A stretch of DNA of 64,000 bases from Rhabdophis nuchalis (taxonomy: Eukaryota > Chordata > Lepidosauria > Squamata > Natricidae), in NCBI GenBank assembly GCA_039707465.1, contig CM077643.1, positions 331,100,419 to 331,164,418 of the forward strand. The letters are read 5' to 3'. The notes under the pieces were generated by a model, which made no database searches, was not told the DNA's origin, and saw nothing but the letters and a program-made list of their open reading frames with translations. The translations under genes and the position numbers were made by a program. This document shows, one piece after another, positions 58,080 to 64,000 of the stretch. Each line of letters opens with the position of its first letter. The first letter of the stretch is position 1.

Positions 58080-58199
58080 TCAAATAGCTTTAGCTTCTGC
58101 AAGGCAGGACAACCCGGCCAGGTTTTTTCGCTGCCGGCAAGCAGAAACGGAAGGAGAAAGCGCCGCGTTAGAGTACCAGCAAGGAGGCTCAGCCAATAC

Positions 58200-58348
58200 C
58201 TGCGCAGACAATGTTCGCACACGCCTCCCAGGCGCTTCTTGCTGACGATGTAAGCGAAGGGCGCCGCGCGGTACAGCAACTCTCCCGGTTTCACCGCTTT
58301 CAAGAGGCGCAAGCCATTGCCTTTCCCCGGACTTGCAAACTTTTCCAT
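58200..58348 (-). CDS. SMYD3: SMYD3 coding exon 1: start codon, N-terminal SET segment, first MYND cysteines
   Basis: Residues 1-49 plus two bases of codon 50. The chosen ATG (58346-58348) has G at -3 and G at +4, a strong Kozak context. It is followed by MEKFASPGKGNGLR, matching the VEKFA...RGNGLR start of SMYD3. K9, G10, N11 and G12 occupy the S-adenosylmethionine-binding loop of the family. The PGELLYR and FAY motifs and the first MYND pair C44 and C47 follow. The donor reads CAG|GTATTG, splitting an arginine codon. The best family match is SMYD3 rather than SMYD1 or SMYD2, because PGELL, the exon end and the exon 2 sequence fit SMYD3. An in-frame upstream ATG at 58457-58459 has a weak context (T at -3) and would add 37 residues unlike any SMYD3 N-terminus, so it is not preferred. 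Confidence 0.93.
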
Positions 58349-58500
58349 TGCCGCTCCAAAGAGCAGGGAATAAACTGAAAGGCCTGCAGACCAGCACGCT
58401 TCCCGCCCCGATCCCCACGTGACGCTGCTCTGCCCGCCACCGGAATCCTTTTCGAGCATAAAAAAAGAGCCCGCCTTCGTTACGTTCCCCGGTGTAGCCT
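58349..58500 (-). promoter_or_regulatory. SMYD3: SMYD3 5' UTR and CpG-rich promoter
   Basis: The interval from about 58.08 to 58.50 kb, covering exon 1 and its upstream flank, is GC- and CpG-rich against AT-rich surroundings, as expected for a housekeeping-type CpG-island promoter. An E-box CACGTG lies at 58416-58421 (the USF/MYC/TFE class of site). An E2F-like TTCCCGCC lies at 58400-58407, about 50 bp upstream of the start codon. Human SMYD3 has a known E2F-1 element in its 5' flank with a polymorphic repeat, so an E2F-like site here is notable, although homology of the two sites is not shown. I see no TATA box at a convincing distance. The transcription start cannot be placed from sequence alone. 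Confidence 0.6.
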
Positions 58501-58854
58501 TTCTTCAACCCGTTATTAAAAACACAGAAAAGGGCTGTTAGAAATAGTATTTAAATAATTGTATGTGGAGGACTGCGGATGTCAAACTGTTAAGGACGAC
58601 ATATTTATGTATTAAGTGTTGTGTGTTCCTGAAATTATTTGGCCCTAACAATTTCAACTTTGTATCTTGCTTTTAAACGTGTTAACTTTTCAAACAAACA
58701 AACAACCCAAATTCCACTCCTATAGCAAATTATACAATGCATATCTCCCTGAAGTAGTGGGAAGTCTAAAACACTGAATTAAGATTGTTAGATTAAAAAC
58801 TCCAGGTATTAATGTAAATCCCTGTAATTTTTGAGATAGCCAGTTCAATAGAGT
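58501..58854. other. SMYD3 upstream flank, no feature seen
   Basis: AT-rich sequence beyond the CpG-rich promoter. Confidence 0.5.
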
Positions 58855-59050
58855 GATTAAAACATTGGGCATTCTGGTCCTGCCTTAGACACACAGCCAG
58901 CTGGTTGACCTTGGGCCAGTCACCCATTCTCAGTCCTTGGAAGCAGACAATGGCAAACTACTTTTTAAATTTTGTCAAGAAAGCTGTAGCAACTTGGCCA
59001 CGCAATTGTTCGGAGACAATATTGACTCAAAAGGATTTTTAAAAAAATAG
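58855..59050 (+). mobile_element. tRNA-derived SINE (Squam1-like)
   Basis: TTCTGGTCCTGCCTTAG, CACACAGCCAGCTGGTTGAC, CTTGGGCCAGTCACCCATTC, AATGGCAAACTACTT, GTCAAGAAAGCTGTAGC and an A-rich end. A better-preserved relative of the 11455 copy. Confidence 0.65.
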
Positions 59051-60019
59051 CAACCCTTTTTGATACAAATATACTGCTAAATATCAGTGCCTAGAAAGAG
59101 ATTTTAAAATCTACTTTTCACTGGGTTCTTGCAGAACTTCTTGTTTTTAGAATTGTCTTTAAGATCATACACTATAATTGGAACAATTCAACCCTAATCT
59201 TAACCTTGGCAGGGTTCCAAGTTCAAGTATGCCAAATGGAAAGGTCTCTAACCTACATTTGAATGTGGAAAGAAGTGTCCCCCACTTCTCTTAATAAATG
59301 CTTCCAATGTTGAACTCTAAGTCTATCATTCAGTCTATCATTCTGCCGTATTGTAGCTTTAAATGCTTTATTCTATTAATTTGCCATTTGGAACAAGAAA
59401 AAAATGTCTGGATTTTTTTTCTAAGTGGCATCTTTTCAGGTACTTGAGGATTGCTATCGTTTAATCTCAAATCATTAAAAACATACTCTTTTTACAAGTA
59501 GTTTGATTTCGATTATATCTGTCATATAGTCTGCTTAGATAGCTTGTGAAAGCTGTTCACCCTCACCAATGGCTCACATTGCAGGACTGGATATAATCCT
59601 AGTTCCCAACAGGACGTTCCATAGGAGGGGTGGGCTAAAAGGTCAGATGGTTACTCACGTGACCATATTTCTCTGTTTTGCATACAAAGAATGGAAAAGG
59701 AGTGAAATTTTAATTGCCATCTTTTGTTTAACCTCTCGTGAATATCAACTGAATTGATTCATTATGTAAGTGTGCTCTCTATTGTGAAAAGCAATGCATG
59801 GATTGTTCGTGTATACTGTACTTTTTTTCCTTTTATCAATCCTTGCCTTGCAGATTAACATTTCAAGGGTCATTGACTGCTTATAACTGATTAGGACTTT
59901 GTCTCAACTTTTCCCCTACTTTGTGTGCTTAGTCATAAAGGAGAAGGATGAAGAAGTGTTTCATCAATACAGAATAACAAGTTAAAAAGTATTTTATTAA
60001 AAATGAAAACAGTAACAAT
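59051..60019. other. no feature seen
   Basis: Upstream flank of SMYD3. No exon of a neighbouring gene is recognised. Confidence 0.5.
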
Positions 60020-60985
60020 CAAATGCCAGTGCCTGGAAGCCGTGCGGGCCTGGATGGGAAGTAACAGACTCAGACTCAACCCGTCCAAGACCGAGTGGCT
60101 GTGGTTCCCGGCATCCCGGTACAACCAGTTGACTCCATCACTGGCCATAGGGGGTGAAGATCTAACCCCTGTGGATGGGGCACACAACTTGGGCGTCCTC
60201 CTTGATCCCCGGCTGTCCATGGAAGATCAAGTGATAGCCGTGGCCAGGAGGGCGTTTTACCAGGTTCGCCTGGTCCGCCAGTTGCGTCCCCTATTGGATC
60301 GGGGTGCCCTTTGCACAGTCACTCATGCCCTCGTGACATCCCGGCTGGACTACTGCAATTCTCTCTACATGGGGCTCCCCTTGAGGTGCACCCGAAGGCT
60401 TCAGCTAGTCCAAAATGCAGCCGCGTGGGTAGTTATGGGAGCCTCTAGGTTCTCCCATGTAACACCGCTCCTGCGCGAGCTGCATTGGCTGCCTGTCGTC
60501 TTTCGGGGTGCGCTTCAAGGTGTTAGTTACCATCTTTAAAGCGCTCCATGGCACGGGACCTAGCTATCTGCGGGATCGCATTCTGCCCCATACATCCCTG
60601 CGGCCGATTCGCTCCCACAGAGAGGGACTTCTCCGGGTGCCGTCCACTAGGCAATGCCAGCGGGCGACGCCCAGGGGAAGGGCCTTCTCTGTGGCGGGCC
60701 CGACCCTCTGGAACGACCTTCCCCCCGAAATCAGAACAACCACGGACCTTCGCTCCTTCCGACAGCTATTAAAAACACATTTCTTCCGCTTGGCTGGCCT
60801 AGGGTAATTCAAATTTTAAATTGTTAAGGGGTTTTTAGGGATAGTTTTAATTTCATAGAAGTTTTTAGCGCAGGGTAAGTTTAATTCGATTTTAATTTTG
60901 TCTGTTTTAATTGTTTTTTAATTCCCTGTGCCCCGCCTCGAGTCCCTTCAGGGAGAGAGAGCGGGTTATAAATAAATTTTTTTAT
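60020..60985 (+). mobile_element. L2-like LINE, C-terminal ORF2 and 3' UTR
   Basis: Starts within the reverse-transcriptase C-terminal part ([20 protein letters not shown]), continues through NLGVLLDPRLSME, LDYCNSLYMGLPLR and ALHGTGPSYLRDR, and ends at ALW/TLWNDLPPE. One frameshift near 60500 splits it into 178- and 99-residue pieces. The 3' UTR ends GCCCCGCCTCGAGTCC, GCGGGTTATAAATA and (ATT)n. One of the best-preserved copies here. Confidence 0.9.
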
Positions 60986-61295
60986 TATTATTATTATTAT
61001 TAAATTATGAAGGTCACAAAAAGGAGTTCTCAGCTGTAAAACATTCTCTTCAAACATGAAAGTGAGTATTAAAATAGTACCTAATTCAGAATAAGCAAAG
61101 AGAAATGAAACATTGGAACTAAATATTTGTAAGAGTTTGGATTATAAGCAATAGCAAAACCAAATTACCTTTTTGTTTTAGTTAATATTTGTTTTATTTG
61201 TATCTGTCCTGAAAAAATCCAAATTGTAATTATTTTAATTGCTTTAAATTTTATGGAAGCAAAAGAGGCAAAGAAATTGGAGGCATCACAATAGG
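60986..61295. other. no feature seen
   Basis: AT-rich intergenic sequence. Confidence 0.5.
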
Positions 61296-61303
61296 TTTTA
61301 GAG

Positions 61304-61479
61304 CAGTGGTTCTCAACCTGTGGGTCAGGACGACCCTTTCACAGGGGTCGCCTAGGACCATTGGAAAACATATTTTTGATGGTCTTAGGAACCGAGACAC
61401 CAAATTTATGGTTGGGGGTCATCACAACATGAGGAACTGTATTAAAGGGTCGCGGCGTTGGGAAGGTTGAGAACCACTG
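61304..61479. mobile_element. SPIN-like hAT MITE, 176 bp, perfect 8-bp duplication
   Basis: CAGTGGTTCTCAACCTGTGG at the left and AAGGTTGAGAACCACTG at the right. The perfect duplication TTTTAGAG is at 61296-61303 and 61480-61487. Interior blocks CGACCCTTTCACAGGGGTCG, GATGGTCTTAGGAACCGAGA and AAAGGGTCGCGGC match what I recall of SPIN (Space Invaders), a hAT family spread among tetrapods by horizontal transfer. Confidence 0.9.
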
Positions 61480-61487
61480 TTTTAGAG

Positions 61488-62039
61488 ACATCCAAATGAC
61501 TCAAATATGTAGTTACCAGCATTTACCTTAATTTAAACCAGAACTAAAGAAACCTAAGAATCTTAAGGTCTGCATGTCTCCCCAAGCCACTAAACAAAAT
61601 TTGGGGAGGGAGGGGGGGCACAAAACTCACTCTGATGCTTTCTGGAAATAGCAATATTGATTTTCTCCCAAACATATAAATAAATCGCTCCTAATTAGAA
61701 TTAAGGAGAAAAAGAATTTTCTCCCAAAGCCAGGAAAATACAGAAATCCCATTCATTCTATATTTTTATCTTCACCTACTTCAGCCTTTACTTTCCCAAA
61801 AGCAGACTATAGCTAGCAAATATGGCCATCTCTAAATAAAATATTTGTGGTATTCATTGATAAACCTGAGATAGTATGATCTTATTCATAACTAAGCTAG
61901 AATTACAATAGCAGTTTAATATACTAAACCAAAAAGGATCTTGAAGCTGGGACTTTGTTCTCAACTTAATTTTCTTAGTTTATTCAAGAAAGTTTATATT
62001 TTCTGGTATGGGGAAACATACTGATCATGACAAATCAAC
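61488..62039. other. no feature seen
   Basis: AT-rich intergenic sequence with a short G-rich run near 61602. Confidence 0.5.
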
Positions 62040-62810
62040 ATAATTGTATTTTTTGATACAATGACAATTTCATTAACTAGAAACAGACAGTGGACAGTCT
62101 TCCATAAAATGCTAAAAGAGCATGGCAAAAGATGAACTGGACTATTATATCATTGGATGACTATTGAGTTGAACAAATATACTCAGCAAATCACATTAAG
62201 TTGGACAGAAGAACTGAGTGGTTACACAAGGACTCCATTCTAGGCTTTGTGCCCCTGAACATATAACTTGGATGAAGGGTTAAAAATAAAATCAAACTGT
62301 AGATGACAAAAAGGCAAAAGGGAAAATAAACATGTTAGAGGAGAATATCAAGATTCATGAGATAGTAAATTATCAAACCAGAATAAATGGGTAGAAATCA
62401 GCAAGATACATTTCAACAGTGACAAATGCCAAGTCTTATATTTGGGTAGAAAAAATTAAAAGCATAGTTAAGAATTGCAGGACTGGGCAGCGCTACATGT
62501 AAAAGGATTCTGAGTGTTTTGATAGATTAGTTGCTGAATATACTCAATAGCATATAACTGCAAAAAAAAAAAAAAAGGCAAACGCAATCCTAGACTCTAC
62601 CAAAAGAAGTTATTGCTTTTTTCTATTTTACATTGATTTGGATCTCATCTGGAATATTGCATCCAGTTCTAGGCACATTTTAGAAAGGATAGTGATAAAC
62701 AAATGTGTGTCCAAGGAATAGCAAGGAAGGTAAGGGACTAGGAAGGAGACATTTATGAGGAATAACTGGAAGCTGCTTAGCCAGGAGAAGATTGCAGGCA
62801 TCTATCAAGT
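62040..62810 (+). mobile_element. CR1 LINE fragment, old
   Basis: Sense CR1 text including CAACAGTGACAAATGCCAAG, CATCTGGAATATTGCATCC, AGTTCTAGGCACATTTTAGA and AGCCAGGAGAAGATTGCAGG. The coding frame is destroyed. Confidence 0.65.
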
Positions 62811-62818
62811 ACATGTAG

Positions 62819-63015
62819 TTCTAAACTCACAATAATTGGGGCTGGAATTTCCTTTAGTAAATGACAAAGCACATTTACCAAGTCATAAAGCACAACTGCA
62901 TCACTTAGCAATGGCAATCCCTGTAGTCCTGGTTGCTATCATTAACTAAATCCCAATTGTTAGATGAGGCAACTTCCTGCCCAATTTCCCCAACCAAAGT
63001 CAGTGGGAAAATCAC
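62819..63015. mobile_element. CAGGTAGTCC-family MITE, left part
   Basis: GTAGTTCTAAACTCACAATA, CACTTAGCAATGGCAATCCC and CAGTGGGAAAATCACCACAA parallel the 57051 copy. The right end is not clear, perhaps near 63260. Confidence 0.5.
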
Positions 63016-63334
63016 CACAAAGGTTCCACGTAGAAGGGATTGTGTATGGTAGTGTGGGGGAGGCTCAGGGAAGGTGTAGAAGAGGCACAGCACAGCATGA
63101 GCGTGGATCAGGAAGAATGCAAGAGAGATGCTGTGCAGGTCAAGGAGGATTAAGGAGGGTGTACAAGAGCAGAAGTAAATTGCTACTGCAACTTCAATAC
63201 AAGGTTGTGTTCTGTGGGCGTTTGAGAAAACAAACTGAGGCAATCCTTCCTTCTCATATAAAAGTAACATTATGTATCTTGTTATTTTAGGTTGTCTCTG
63301 ATATTTGCATCTGATTTAGTGTGAAGTCCACTCT

Positions 63335-63755
63335 TAGTTTTGCCCCATACATCCCTTTGTCCGCTCCGCTCCCACAGAGAGGGTCTTCTCCGGGTGCCGT
63401 CGGCTGGGCAATGCCGGCTGGCGACACCCAGGGGAAGGGCCTTCTCTGTGGTGGGCCCGGCCCTCTGGAACGACCTACCTCCCGACCTTCGCACTACCTC
63501 GGACCTCCGCCTCTTTTGCCAACGTCTTAAGACGCATTTATTCCAACAAGCCAGCCTAGCATAGCCCCCCGCTTCTGACTTTTTATGTATAAATTGCTAT
63601 TTGGTAGGGTTTTAAATGGTTTTAGCACGGGTTTTAATTAATTTAATATGTTTTAAATTGATTTATACTGTTCTTATTGTGGTTTTAATAATGCCTGTGT
63701 GCCGCCCTGAGTCCTAACAAGGAGAAGGGCGGGGTATAAATTCGAAATAAAATTA
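63335..63755 (+). mobile_element. L2-like LINE, 3' end
   Basis: Translates in one frame through REGLLRVPSAGQCRLATPRG and GPALWNDLPPDLRTTSDLRL to a stop near 63564. A 3' UTR ending GTGCCGCCCTGAGTCC and GGGCGGGGTATAAATTCG follows. Confidence 0.88.
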
Positions 63756-63817
63756 AAAAAATGATCTTTAAACTAATTGAGCTTCAGACAATACTTATTT
63801 GAATCTGCTAAATCTTC

Positions 63818-64000
63818 CTGTAAGTTGTCCTCAAACTACACCTATTTGTTCAGTGACCATTCAAAGTTACAACAGTGCTGAACACATTATGTTGATGGCC
63901 AGCAATGGATGCAATCAAGGGGCTTGGCAACTGGTTCATGCTTCTGACCAGTTACAGCGCCTTATGAGCACGTGTCACTATTTGTGGCCTTCTTTGCTGG
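63818..64000 (+). mobile_element. CAGGTAGTCC-family MITE, cut by the window edge
   Basis: GTAAGTTGTCCTCAAACTAC, GTTCAGTGACCATTCAAAGT and TTACAACAGTGCTGAA match the left half of the 6458 copy. Confidence 0.65.

Noticed and set aside
58064..58245. Extension of SMYD3 exon 1 frame past the donor
   Set aside because: The frame continues into intron 1. Homology ends exactly at CAG|GTATTG, and exon 2 restores the family sequence.
60003..60807. 178- and 99-residue frames as a host gene
   Set aside because: They match the L2-like ORF2 C-terminus, share motifs with four other copies in the window, and are frameshifted.

Overview
The window is vertebrate nuclear DNA, most likely from a squamate reptile (lizard or snake). 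This rests on the repeats: L2-like and CR1 LINEs, a Sauria-type tRNA-derived SINE with an intact target-site duplication, a BovB-like fragment, many hAT and Tc1/mariner-type MITEs, a SPIN-like hAT, and very long microsatellites. No bacterial or viral gene organisation is present.

The only host protein-coding gene I can support is SMYD3 (SET and MYND domain lysine methyltransferase), on the minus strand. Its CpG-rich promoter and coding exon 1 lie at about 58.2-58.5 kb. Exons 2 to 5 follow at 32.2, 31.4, 29.7 and 26.1 kb. The five exons join in frame to give residues 1-172, covering the N-terminal SET segment, a complete MYND zinc finger with all eight metal ligands, and the start of the SET insert. 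Intron 1 is about 25.9 kb. Introns 2-4 are 0.7, 1.6 and 3.6 kb. Intron 5 runs off the left edge, so the catalytic SET core and the C-terminal helical domain are outside the window. No other gene is visible in the 5.5 kb upstream of SMYD3.

The rest is intronic or intergenic DNA filled with mobile elements. From the left: 1-3.2 kb holds a young, compact LTR retrotransposon without pol, nested in an older hAT-like repeat. 4.1-9.4 kb holds hAT and TA-target MITEs. 9.4-26 kb is sparse, with an occasional SINE, MITE or microsatellite. 26.3-27.7 kb is a broken L2-like LINE carrying reverse-transcriptase motifs. 28.2-28.7 kb has dinucleotide repeats and a hammerhead-ribozyme-like motif. 31.7-34.2 kb holds CR1, a solo LTR and L2 pieces. 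40.9-42.2 kb is a CR1 fragment next to a composite Penelope-like or retrozyme-like insertion. 46-57.6 kb holds further MITEs and nested insertions. 60-64 kb holds L2, SPIN and CR1 copies.

The most unusual structure is at 41.3-42.15 kb. Two tandem units of about 347 bp each carry a minimal type I hammerhead ribozyme, one apparently intact and one with a mutated core. A tRNA-like Pol III B box lies just upstream of each ribozyme. A partial inverted copy flanks them, together with a 118-bp segment that is duplicated 3.3 kb away. This looks like a non-autonomous ribozyme-bearing retroelement. All boundaries were read by eye from the sequence; no database search was possible.
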